A DNA stretch of 64,000 nucleotides. It comes from Branchiostoma floridae. Taxonomy: Eukaryota; Chordata; Leptocardii; Amphioxiformes; Branchiostomatidae. Below are positions 11,955 to 21,439 of the stretch, piece after piece. Location of the stretch: NCBI RefSeq assembly GCF_000003815.2, contig NC_049986.1:16483172-16547171 (forward strand), written 5' to 3'. The notes under the pieces were generated by a model that did not search any database, had not been told where the DNA came from, and was given only the letters and a program-made list of their open reading frames with translations. Numbering within the stretch: the stretch's first letter is position 1; every line of letters starts with the position of its first letter. The position numbers and the translations under genes are program-made.

Positions 11955-12600
11955 TGTCATGGTTCTGTAGGAATGCAATGGTTTTAGCTGTAGAAATGTA
12001 ATGGTTCTGTAGGAAGCGCAATGGTATGTTAGGGAATCACAATGGTTCTGTAGGAATCAGAATGGTTTAGTAGGGAATCACAATGGTTCTGTAGGAATCA
12101 GAATGGTTTGGTAGGGAATCACAATGGTTCTGTAGGAATCAGAATGGTTTGGTAGGAATGCAATTGTCTAGTAGCAATGACAGTGGTTTTGTTGCAATGA
12201 CATTTCTGTAGGAATTCCCTATTTTTTTTAGGAATGTTCTATTTCTGCAGGAATGCCAGTTCTGTTGGAATGCCATGGTTTGGTAGAAATGCCACGGTTC
12301 TGTAAGAATGCCATAGTTCTTGTAGGAATGCCATGGTTATGTAGGAATGCCATGGTTCTTGTAGGAATGCCATGGTTCTGTAGGAATGCCAAGGTTTTCT
12401 AGAAATGCCATGGTTCCATAATTAGAATGACATGTTTCTGTAGGAATGCCAGTTTTCTAGGAATACCATGATAGTTCTCCAGAAATGCCATGGTTTTATA
12501 GTTAGCACAACATGTTTCTGTAGGAATACCATGCTTCTGTAGGAATGCCATGGTTTTATAGGAATGACATGGTTCTGTATGTATGACACAGTTCTTGTGC
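11955..12600. repeat. Minisatellite, about 19-bp unit around GGTTCTGTAGGAATGCCAT
   Basis: About 30 imperfect head-to-tail copies of a unit reading roughly ATGGTTCTGTAGGAATGCC fill this stretch. Early copies (11990-12180) alternate between AATCACAATGGTTCTG and AATCAGAATGGTTTGG forms, giving a higher-order 40-bp period. It lies in MED27 intron 2 only about 35 bp upstream of the exon 3 acceptor. Confidence 0.85.
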
Positions 12601-12898
12601 AGTAACTCTGCTTTACAACTTACATGTACAAATGTACCAAGTAGCAGGAGACAACTATTTGATGACTGACTCCAGGGGCTACAAATATCTGAGACAACTA
12701 GATCCTATATAACCATTAACCTAATCCTGGCATACATCACATTTGGCACTGATCCAATATATCTACCCTTTAATCATGTCAAAGTCCCTCATGTACTGGG
12801 AGGGCTCTTTCAATTGTGAAGAATCACAGGCTGAAATTAGGACTGTGAAGTGGTGCCCCCTAGTAATACAAAGGTGAACTGCACAACAAATGAGTATC

Positions 12899-13045
12899 CT
12901 AGGGTTCTAGCCAGCATCTGTTCTTCCATCCTTTGATGGAATTTTGCAGCTTGAGCCATAAATTTCGCTCAATCTGTCCTCTGTGACGTACAAAAATCGG
13001 CTTGTAAAGATATTAAAGAAATGAAATTTTGCAAAGACGTCCAGA
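12899..13045. mobile_element. Fragment of the 8908-type DNA transposon
   Basis: TAGGGTTCTAGCCAGCATCT followed by TTCCATCCTTTGATGGAATTTTG and GTCCTCTGTGACGTAC ... AAAATCGGC matches the left third of the 8908 element. No right terminus is seen, so the copy is truncated. Confidence 0.5.
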
Positions 13046-13249
13046 AATTCAGCACAGATGGAGGTTCTGCATTTAAGGAGAGCTGTACCTCAATCAAGAT
13101 AAAGAACCCACCACACCCCATTTTAGATGCACAGTTTTACCAAGTATACTTTAGCTAGCCACTGAGCAATGACCAAACATTTGATGGAAATATAAAGCAC
13201 CCTCTGAGGAGGCCTGGTCTGTCTTAAGGTCAGACACTACTTGTGTTAA

Positions 13250-13560
13250 GGAAGGAAGGGGCTGTGTGGCACAATCGTCAGATGTTCATGGTATAATCCT
13301 TTGATGTGCCACCGATCTTGTACCCCTGCCCTGGGAAAGGCACTTAACACGACTTCTCTACTTCACTGAGAAAATGAGTACCTAGCTTTTGTTTGGGCTG
13401 TCCCTCGGATAGAATGTTAAATGGAGGTAACGTGTTTGAGGAGAGCCACACCTTGAGCCCGTTTAAGAACCCACTGGCTTTATAAAGGAAGAGTAGGGGT
13501 CCTTCCCGATGTGAATGGTTCAAAACCTACAGTCATTTGGCCACACATGGGGCAATTGCT
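13250..13560 (+). repeat. SINE-like dispersed repeat, copy 1
   Basis: The segment with GCCACCGATCTTGTACCCC, GGGAAAGGCACTTAACACGA, ACTTCACTGAGAAAATGAGT and a long 3' part (TAAATGGAGGTAACGTGTTTG ...) has a related partner at 27661-27925, where the GCCGATATTGTGACC and ACTCCACTCAGGTG words recur in the same order. No A/B box pair is certain, so the SINE label is tentative. Confidence 0.45.
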
Positions 13561-13570
13561 GTTGTATTGA

Positions 13571-13776
13571 GGTCAGCCGCTCCAGACCCTTGCAACAGTC
13601 GTACTGAGGTCACCTGACTTAGCACTAAATGGCAGCCGCTCCAGACCCTTGCAACAGTCGTACTGAGGTCACCTGACTTAGCACTAAATGGCAGCCACTC
13701 CAGACCCTTGTGAAAGTCGGACTGAGGTCACCTGAGTTAGCAACCAATGGCAGCCACTCCAGACACTTGCAATTTA
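13571..13776 (+). repeat. 59-bp tandem repeat, about 3.5 units
   Basis: Units begin near 13571, 13631, 13690 and 13749 with GGCAGCC(G/A)CTCCAGACCCTT and contain GTCGTACTGAGGTCACCTGA. The first two are almost identical and the third and fourth diverge. It follows directly on the repeat at 13250-13560 and probably arose inside it. Confidence 0.9.
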
Positions 13777-14449
13777 GCCCCACCTATTGTAAGCTCCTCA
13801 AAATTCAGCCCTGGCTACGAAGAGAGAGTCGTCAGCTTCACCAATATCAAAGGTAGAAGAAAAGCTGAGACCAGGTAGGATACCTTACAAAAGCAGGTTG
13901 CCTGGCAAAAATCTCCCAGCTGCCCTACTTGTATCAGTAAAGTTTGAGCCAGACTTCCTTAAAAATTAGTGATTCCATCATCACTGGGATTGATTTTGAC
14001 CTGGGGGTCACAAAAGCAAGATGAAGAAATGAATACTTCAGCATGCACAGCCTCTCATGGGAGACCAAAGTTCCTACCGCACTAACTACACTTATAAATC
14101 ACACAATGCTTCAATGGCGGCACCGTCCTTCGGTACAGTTAGCCCTGCAGCAGATACATGTAGCTCTGACAGGGGTTAATGGGCCGTTGGGCAGTTCACC
14201 TCAACTCATCAGTGTACGTCTGACTGACTTGGGAAAGATCCAGACTACTTTTTAAGCTTGGAAAGAAAGATGAGTTTTTATTGGAAGGCTGTTTGGGACA
14301 TTTTCTTTTCTTAAGAACAGATCTGCAGTTAACAACTCATCTGTATTATCATCTTTTCTGAGTTATCCTGGAAGTCAATGACTTCTCTTTGGTTCTGCAT
14401 ATCACAATACTTCCTGACAGAGTACATGTACATATTGCAAGGGATGTTA

Positions 14450-14715
14450 CAATAATTCAACTGGTAAAAGCTGTACAGTAAGTTGTGGTTCCAATCCTGC
14501 TTCCAGTTACTGAGTTAGTTGGGAGACAATTTGTTTCAAACCCGGTGTAGGGCATCTTGCTTCTTGGTCTGGGCTGTACCCATCTTTCAGAAGAGACACG
14601 GCTAGCAATCCCTCCCTGTAAGTTACTAGTACATATACCCTGCTACTGAAAAGGTAAGGAAACTTGCTCCCCTATGTGCCACTAGGCAATGGGCCCAAAA
14701 AATAAAAAATTCATA
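14450..14715 (+). mobile_element. Possible tRNA-derived SINE
   Basis: A B-box match GGTTCCAATCC at about 14486 follows a weak A-box-like CAACTGGTAAAAGC at about 14458. The unit ends in an A-rich tail, AAAAAATAAAAAATTC, near 14697-14712. Flanking duplications were not identified. Could also be a chance box pair in another repeat. Confidence 0.35.
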
Positions 14716-14794
14716 CAGAAAGAGGACTACCGAAACAGTGACAGGTACAGATTCTAAGATTTGCACTATCTTATTACATGAACAGTCTTTAAGT

Positions 14795-15003
14795 ACTGTA
14801 TTTATGCATTTAAGTTCGTGGGGATTAAAGTTCGCGTATGCAGAAAAGTGAAGTGTTCACAGTGGTTTTAAGTTTGCGGTTGTGCCATACTCTAGTCAGA
14901 ATTACTGTAATGGAAACATGTTCGCTGTGGTTAAAACTCGCGGTGAGACTGCCTAGCTAAAACCACAAACATAAAAACACCGTGAACATTTCTGCATCTA
15001 CAG
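14795..15003. mobile_element. Short MITE with TACTGTA termini
   Basis: Left end TACTGTATTTATGCATTTAA and inverted right end TACTGTAGATGCAGAAATGT are imperfect terminal inverted repeats that continue into GTTCG-rich sequence on both sides. The interior repeats GTTCGCG/GTTCGTG words. About 209 bp, in MED27 intron 2. The outer duplication may be TA but cannot be separated from the TACTG end. Confidence 0.55.
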
Positions 15004-15659
15004 TACTGGTCTGGAGCAACTTACTTGATGTTATCATACAACACAGATCTATGCGTACAGTACTTCAAGAACCAGCATTTAGCATGGCCCATAGAACATG
15101 AAAAAGGCCATCCAACTGTGTGTGTATTTTATGTTCAAGCTGGCATCATTAGCAAAGGTATTTATTTCCTTTTGACCAAGCAATGATGGTGTCAGGTGAA
15201 ATAACATGACTACCGAGAGCTGAACTCTCATGTTCAAGTTAGAATGTGTGTAGTGAAGTATATAACATGGAATAATGACTTACAATCAAAGGAATGAAAT
15301 CAGACTGAGTTCTTTTCATGTTGTTGTGTGTTTTACATTGTATGTGATCTAAGGCCAGTAAGAATTGGTGACCTGTGAAAGACATTTTCTTGCTCTGGAG
15401 TTTCAGTAAGTACCAAGAAAGTTTTCCTAAGCCCAGATATTGCTTGTTGGGTTTGGCTATGTTAACCAAATGCATCTTGATAATAAGAGACATTAGATAG
15501 ATTTGTACAGCATTAAATATGAATGGTACAACAGGTTGTCCAGAGCAATGTAGCAGGTCCTGAGCAATGTAGCACCACATGTCTGCAAAGCTGGAATTTC
15601 TGGTTACATGATCCCCATTGCAATTTGCACTAGTAGAATCACCGATTGTGCCAGGACTG

Positions 15660-15732
15660 ATCCAGATCGCAGTCTGTCCTAGGACAAACTCTGATCGGGA
15701 TCTGTCCTAGGACAATCGGCAATTGTCCTGAA
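15660..15732. repeat. Cluster of GTCCTAGGAC palindromes
   Basis: The 10-bp palindrome GTCCTAGGAC occurs twice, near 15675 and 15704, with half-sites CAGGAC and TGTCCTG on either side and an AATCGGCAATTG element between. Likely the body of a short, word-repetitive DNA transposon whose ends I could not define. Confidence 0.35.
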
Positions 15733-16116
15733 TGACCATCTCTACTGTGACATATACACACATTCAAATTTTGGTTAATAACCATATCACATCCCAATAC
15801 AAAATAAGCCTTCTGACAAATTCAAAAGTTTTCACCACAGGTAAACTAATAGAAAATCTTTCTTACATCAAGTCATTAACTGTAAAGAGAAAGCCAAAAA
15901 TATCACTAACCACATACAATGTAGCAAAAGCAAAACAGATTTACTACTATAGTAGCATACACACAAAACACTCCAAAATTGACATGATTTTCTGTATAAT
16001 TAAATAATAGTACAATAAAGAAGATTTTGGCAAAATTCCTATCCTAAAAACAACAATATTGAGACAAAAAACAACATCAATCATTCTACTACAATATGTG
16101 TACATGCATACTTTCG

Positions 16117-16432
16117 CAGGGCTCGAAATTCATTTTTGGGATTTGGTGCACTGGTGCATCCAGCTTAAAAAATTGGGTGCACCAAAAAATAGTTGGGTGC
16201 ACCACTTAAATTTCTGTAATAACCTAATAATAAAACTTAGTTACAAGCTCAAATTCTTAAACAACAGACATTTTTATTATCTTTCTAACACTTAGATGTC
16301 AAGAATATGACGTACATGTATACTAAGTATACTTTGATATCTTTACATACATAAACCTAAGAAAATAATTGGGTGCACAGCTCCAATTTTGGGTGCACCT
16401 GGGTGCACATGCACCCAGTATTTCGAGCCCTG
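16117..16432. mobile_element. CAGGGCTCGAAAT-type DNA transposon, GGGTGCACC body
   Basis: Starts CAGGGCTCGAAATTC and ends AGTATTTCGAGCCCTG, flanked by TTTCG at 16112-16116 and 16433-16437. The interior is non-coding and made of repeated TTGGGTGCACC/GGTGCA words. 316 bp, in MED27 intron 2 about 110 bp past exon 2. The 5-bp duplication and CAGGG end suggest a hAT-related group. Confidence 0.78.
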
Positions 16433-16541
16433 TTTCGGTATGGCGATCTTGAAAATGCATCTTCTACTGAGTAACTCCTGTACCTTCCATTGTATCCTAG
16501 AGAATTTTGACAAATAAATAAAACCTAAAGTAAGACCTTAC

Positions 16542-16686
16542 CTTGTTGGACCACTTGTAGGACTGCAGGAGTTGCCCGTACAGGGGAGTCTTGTCCTGTA
16601 CAGGGTCCAGACTCAGCAGGCCACTGCTGCCTGTGGGTAACTGGTCACTCTGCTTCGTCACTGCACCACTCAGCTTCTCTAACTCA
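16542..16686 (-). CDS. MED27: MED27 exon 2
   Basis: A 145-bp exon with acceptor cctccaccag|t and donor aacaag|gtaagg. It contributes the last base of the Asp codon begun in exon 1, then ELEKLSGAVTKQSDQ, and later GLLSLDPVQDKTPLYGQLLQ and SYKWSNK. The GLLSLDPVQDKTPLY and YKWSNK blocks are among the best conserved parts of MED27 and make the call secure. Exit phase is 0. A solo LTR (16712-16879) sits only 25 bp upstream of its acceptor, leaving a very short pyrimidine tract before the insertion. Confidence 0.95.
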
Positions 16687-16711
16687 CTGGTGGAGGGGAG
16701 AAGACAAATAT

Positions 16712-16879
16712 TGTAACAGTGGGGTTCAAGAACTGCTAAACTGACTACGTCAAATGGCTTTAAGCCTTTTGGCCCAGACAGTTTAGCACCTGGGCTTGTG
16801 AGCTGGTACCCAGGTTCGAATCCTGGGAGTCAGGATATTTGTATATATTGTTTCTGTCTGTTTCTACTCCTTTCTTACA
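16712..16879 (+). mobile_element. Solo LTR of the tRNA-bearing TRIM family
   Basis: Starts TGTAACAGTGGGGTTCAAG and ends TTTCTTACA, flanked by ATAT at 16708-16711 and 16880-16883. It aligns along its whole length with the LTRs at 20024 and 20303 (shared GACTGCTAAAC-like, TTAAGCCTTTTGGCC, GGTTCGAATCC, TTTCTACTC words) but is clearly older. It contains an A-box-like TGGCCCAGACA (16770-16780) and a perfect B box GGTTCGAATCC (16813-16823). The T-arm stem CCAGG/CCTGG is fully paired. No internal region or second LTR adjoins it, so it is a solo LTR made by recombination. It is antisense to MED27, in intron 1. Confidence 0.88.
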
Positions 16880-16999
16880 ATATCCATACAAATTATTATT
16901 ACAATGTACTTCGAGTCATGACCATCTTAAGGGTACATATCAAGGTTAGAAAAGTTTTGAAAAAGTCATTTACCCTATAGCCTTAAGGGGGGACACTAT

Positions 17000-17819
17000 T
17001 TTGAAAAAATGCAGTTTTTGATGAAATACGCCCCTAGAAATATGGAGACAGTCCATCTGAATATGAAAATGTAAAAATTTTGAAAATATTTGATTGCTAA
17101 CCCCCCTGTACATGCCCACTGAAGTTTTGAAGTTGACAATGTTCTAAACTAGTATAACGCTATACTACCAAACATGCTTAATGCCTTAGAAATTGTACTT
17201 TGGCATCCTTGGCAGAATATTTGAGTTCAGGAGAGATCATTGTGGATATCTGAACCTCCAAATGTATTCCCCATGCAAATATGGACTATTCCAAATCACC
17301 CCCATGGCAAAAATGGACTGATCCAAACTCAAAATTGGACAAAACGGGCTACAGGTATATTATAGTATAGTCTGTATTCATTTCTACCAATTTTTACACT
17401 CAATCGCACAGAGGCAGTTAGCCTTGTAGGATTTTAAAACGCCAGTGGTACTCAAATACTCTGCAAAACAGATTTCTTTGTAGCGAAATGGAGTATCACA
17501 AGTTTTCACATACTGAATCAGGTCCAGGTTCAGGTCCGGACCTCTGGACCTAGCTGAACCACACCTGCATGAACCTGAATTTCCTGTACCGTTTACTCAC
17601 CCCTATTAGGCACCCCTGTAGTTACATGTAACTTATGTTTTATCCTATCAAGAAATAAATACGTACATGTATGCATGTAGGTGGGGGAAAGTTGTGTAAA
17701 ATCAGTTCCAACTGAAAAAATTCAGGTTGCCCACTGCGCTACCTGGATTCAAAATTACGACTAACGTTGCGCCAACCAAAATGCATTTTCAAGTGTGCAA
17801 GTGGGTATTTCGAGCACTG
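17000..17819. mobile_element. Sequence ending in a CAGGGCTCGAAAT-type right terminus
   Basis: Bases 17806-17819, GGTATTTCGAGCACTG, match the right end of the CAGGG family with one mismatch. The words before it (GTGCAAGTGGG) fit a body of repeats. No left end was found, so the left limit is arbitrary. The remainder shows no gene. Confidence 0.35.
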
Positions 17820-18419
17820 TTGCTGGAGGTAAAGGATGCAGCCTTCGGGTTTATCTCTAAGGAGATGTTCCAACAGACAAGGAAATAAGAAGTCTGTAGT
17901 GCCATTGTACAAGTGGTAACCACAATTACCAATCTGAAGTTACAAGATACTGAAAAAGAGAAGAGAACCTGGATCGTTGAGACAGTACAGTAGAGAAGTC
18001 AGGAAAAGAGGCAGGATACCAGAGATTCTGATAGCTTGGAAGAGAAATGAAGAGGAGCTTAAGAAGCAAGGACTCAATGGGAAAGAGATTGCAAATATTG
18101 CTGTTGATTGGAAGAGAGACAAAAACCTACTACAAACCCTGAAAACCCAACATGGATCTTTCACATCAACAACAGAAGTTGATATATTGTAAGTGTAAAG
18201 CTGGCCGAACTCAAGAACACAGCCCTGTCACTACCGATAACCACGAAAACTCCATCTGCGGTCAGCCTAAAATTGTACAATGTTACACGCCATTGACACC
18301 ATCAATGAGTATAAATTTGACTATGGTTCTTTTGATTCTGTTGTAAATAGATGTACCGGTACCAATAAAACATTGTTGAAATTCAGTATCGCAGGCATCT
18401 TGCTTAAAATGACAGATAT

Positions 18420-19074
18420 CAGGGCTCGAAATACTACCTGCTTATGCAGGTTAGTGCAGGTAAAATTGGAGCTGTGTAGGTATTTCTGGTGTCTACCTGC
18501 ACCTAACCTTGGTCCATGTAATGGGTATATACAGGTTAGTGCAGGTAAAATTGGAGCTGTGCAGGTATTTCTGGTGTCTACCTGCACCTAACCTGCACTG
18601 GTCCATGTACTGGGTACAGGTTAGTGCAGGTAAAATTGGAGCTGTGTAGGTATTTCTGGTGTCTACCTGCACCTAACCTGCACTGGTCCATGTAATGGGT
18701 ATATACAGGTTAGTGTAGGTAAAATTGGAGCTGTGCAGGTTAGTGCAGGTAAAATTGGAGCTGTGCAAGTATTTTTGATGTCTACCTGCACCTAACATGC
18801 ACTGGTCCCAAATACTAGGTTTTTATACATAAACGTTATATGATGTAGGTGTACATGGATTGTTATTAGCTGCATTGAATGTTACCACTACCACCTAAAT
18901 TACATGTAAGCAATATTCTGTAGAAAAGAAAAAATAGCAATGGTTCCTGAACAATTTTAGTATGAACTATACTTCCAAAATTCAGATTGGTACAGATAAA
19001 ATTTGTCTGGTGCAGGCTATTTTCAATGTTACCTGCAACAGTGCAGGTATGCAGAAAAAGTATTTTGAGCCTTG
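18420..19074. mobile_element. CAGGGCTCGAAAT-type DNA transposon with tandemly expanded TGCAGGT body
   Basis: Starts CAGGGCTCGAAATACTACC and ends TATTTTGAGCCTTG, flanked by GATAT at 18415-18419 and 19075-19079. It is a longer relative of 11380-11725. Its interior carries about five copies (near 18447, 18531, 18616, 18706, 18738) of an 84-90-bp unit containing GGTTAGTGCAGGTAAAATTG. Non-coding. In MED27 intron 1. Confidence 0.8.
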
Positions 19075-20023
19075 GATATAGTATGTACATGTACAAGAGA
19101 GCTTAGTAGTAGAGAGAACAGTCAACTGTTGCTTTTCTGTCCATACTTCTCGACACATATACAAAAACACTGGTTTTAAGCTTGGCAAAAAAACTGTGTT
19201 TTTATAACCTTGAAACAATGTTGCTTTTTGAAGTTGCCCAATTCCTTGGCATCGAGTTTCTGAAAATTTTACCACTATTCTTGTGAAGCTAAAGACACTC
19301 TGTAGTTGATTTGGGTACTCTTTGTTATTCTCAGCACTTGTCGAATTACTGCCCTACCGTGATTTCCCTGTTTTTGGCCAAATAATGGAAATTCGCCCCA
19401 ATACTTGCTGCCCTGTTGCCATGGCAACCAAGAATATTAAGCCAAAACCTGATAGAAAGGTATCTTGGCGTGTAATGTGCAAAAAGAACTGAAGTAATGC
19501 AGCCAGTGCTTGCAGACCTTAGCAACGTCACACAAGTACATGGCGAGGGGGCTATCCAAACTTCAGGGGGTATGTACAGGGGGGTTAGAGTTTTACAATT
19601 GCCTAGTTTTTGTGATTTCTGTGTTTATATAGATCATCTCCATATTTTAGGATGCGTATTTCAAAAAGTTTGTACTAATGTCCCCCCCTATTTTTAGCCT
19701 AGGGCAAGTACATGTACATGTACATACAAAATTACATAAAATTGGCCTAAACTAACTTGCAATTTGAAATTTCAATAAGCGCAGAGTTAATACTACTACG
19801 CATGTGTAGGTGACGGGAATCCTGAGTAAGGTGTAAGGTGTACGGTAAAGGTCCTTTGACGTTAAGAATAATAAGATATAATCATCTCATCTTGACCACT
19901 GCCTCTGTAACAATGTCTGGATCGTATAAGCGCCTGCGAAATGCCGGAATATTTACTTTCTGGGGCCTTCATTTTTGACATGTTACTCAGAATTCCTGTC
20001 GCACGCACATGACTAGTGAACTC

Positions 20024-20478
20024 TGTAACAGTGGTGTTCAAGGACTGCTAAACCGAAGACGCCTAACGGCTTAAGCCTTTTGGCCGAACGGTTTGCACGT
20101 TCGATTTGTGATCCGGCTGCCCGGGTTTGGCGCGGGTTCGAATCCCGGGAGTCGGGGTGTTGTTTCTTTCTGTTCTACTCGCCCCTCTGGTTGTTTCACT
20201 GGTTCCCACGCCGGCCCTGTGAGTAACAGGCTAGTATGTGCCACACAGGGATGTCGATCTCGGAGATTCGAGGACGAATCTTGAAAAGAAAAGGGGGAGT
20301 AGTGTAACAGTGGTGTTCAAGGACTGCTAAACCGAAGACGCCTAACGGCTTAAGCCTTTTGGCCGAACGGTTTGCACGTTCGATTTGTGATCCGGCTGCC
20401 CGGGTTTGGCGCGGGTTCGAATCCCGGGAGTCGGGGTGTTGTTTCTTTCTGTTCTTACTCGCCCCTCTGGTTGTTTCA
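20024..20478 (+). mobile_element. Terminal-repeat retrotransposon in miniature (TRIM) with tRNA-like LTRs
   Basis: Two direct repeats, 20024-20198 and 20303-20478, begin TGTAACAG and end TTGTTTCA and are identical except for one T. The element is flanked by ACTC at 20020-20023 and 20479-20482. The 104-bp internal region starts with C then TGGTTCCCACGCCGG (candidate primer-binding site from 20200). It ends with a purine tract, AAAAGAAAAGGGGGAGTAG, just before the second LTR. Each LTR holds an A box TGGCCGAACGG (20081-20091 in the first) and a perfect B box GGTTCGAATCC (20135-20145). No gag or pol, so it must rely on proteins of another LTR element. Near-identical LTRs mean recent insertion. 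It lies in MED27 intron 1, antisense to the gene. A group of such tRNA-bearing TRIMs (Helenus), with 4-bp duplications in animals, has been described as I recall; this fits it. Confidence 0.92.
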
Positions 20479-20898
20479 ACTCTATGAAACTGATGATTAG
20501 GGCTAAATAATTATGACATATCGTTATTTCTGTATACATGCATTTTTTTTGCAGCAAAGGAACCCTTTTGATTTTCAGTTAAGATGTAAACCTGCAGAAT
20601 GAAGGAGTCCTGACTCCTCCAGCCAGCTAAATATAAACTTCTACTATTTAATAGTAACTGTTGATATAAAGTAACATGATTTGGTTGAATTTTATGAAAG
20701 CACTGCTTCCCTTTTTCTGCTATTGCTAACAATTTTCCTTTTTTTAACTTAGGCTTGATCTGTCATCATAGTGTAAATTAGCACTGCTCAGAGAGGTGAC
20801 AACATTACAAACATTTCTAACCTTAATTCGGCGCACATTGTTACATGTAAACAAAGCACACTGTCACAGTCCGACGTGCCCCCCTCCCCACCACTCAC

Positions 20899-21092
20899 TC
20901 ATATTCCTTGTTCACTGCCAACAGATTCTCTCTCAGCTGATCCAGGAAGGCCTTAGACCGTTCGGCGACGGTCTCCCCGCCTTCCATGCCATCCCGGAGC
21001 TGTGAGAAGACCCTGCCCACGCTGCCACGGAGCCGCTGGGTGGTCTGGATAGCCTTGGAAATGGTTTTCAGATTTCCCTCGATGTCAGCCAT
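20899..21092 (-). CDS. MED27: MED27 exon 1, with start codon
   Basis: MED27 is a subunit of the nuclear Mediator complex, which links enhancer-bound activators to RNA polymerase II. The exon begins at ATG 21092-21090 and encodes MADIEGNLKTISKAIQTTQR, then a helix LRGSVGRVFSQLRDGM and a second helix ending LLAVNKEY. It is cut at a perfect donor (tatga|gtgagt) in phase 2. The start, the paired helices and spacing match the family N-terminus closely. The ATG context AAGATGGC is strong and also a YY1 motif. Exons 1-4 give 187 codons against roughly 310 in vertebrate proteins. The missing part is the C-terminal third with the metal-binding Cys motif. Intron 1 is about 4.2 kb and contains three mobile elements. 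Confidence 0.95.
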
Positions 21093-21140
21093 CTTGGATT
21101 CTTCCCGTCGTGCACCTCGCGGGCGGGAACTTTAAATCTC
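21088..21140 (-). promoter_or_regulatory. MED27 proximal promoter: YY1-like and E2F/GC-box-like motifs
   Basis: AAGATGGC (21088-21095, minus) overlaps the start codon, a placement typical of YY1 sites in housekeeping genes. About 30 bp upstream GGCGGGAA (21122-21129 on the plus strand) resembles an E2F or GC box in a CpG-rich patch (21110-21130). No TATA box is clear. Sites are predicted from sequence only. Confidence 0.45.
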
Positions 21141-21439
21141 TCGGTGACTAAAAAGAGGTTCCTGCACGAAGTCTCCAAGCAGACATGTCAGCTGGATGAA
21201 AAAAAAAGAGAAGAATTTGTCCAAAAAGGGACAAATAAGTTACCACGGAATTTCAGTCTGTCGTTTGCAGTCTAGCTGTCCGCCGGCCGGACAGTTCACT
21301 CCTAGGCCAATTAACTCCTACTACATACTAGGCTTATTCCTATTCACACTGCACGATCATTGGTGCAGACCTGGCACATGAACAGGTGACAATGATAGAA
21401 AGAGCGGATGAATAACACTATGTAAGACGGGTGTATAAT

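Noticed and set aside
13571-13776. Regular repeat reminiscent of a CRISPR array
   Set aside because: Units are directly abutting 59-bp tandem copies without unique spacers, in animal DNA.
20071-20160. Functional tRNA gene in the LTRs
   Set aside because: A and B boxes are good, but the anticodon and acceptor stems do not pair properly, and the copy is inside an LTR with TG/CA ends and target duplications.
20024-20478. Simple 279-bp tandem duplication or paired SINEs
   Set aside because: TG...CA ends, ACTC duplication, purine tract before the second repeat, and a separate solo copy with its own duplication are all explained only by an LTR element.
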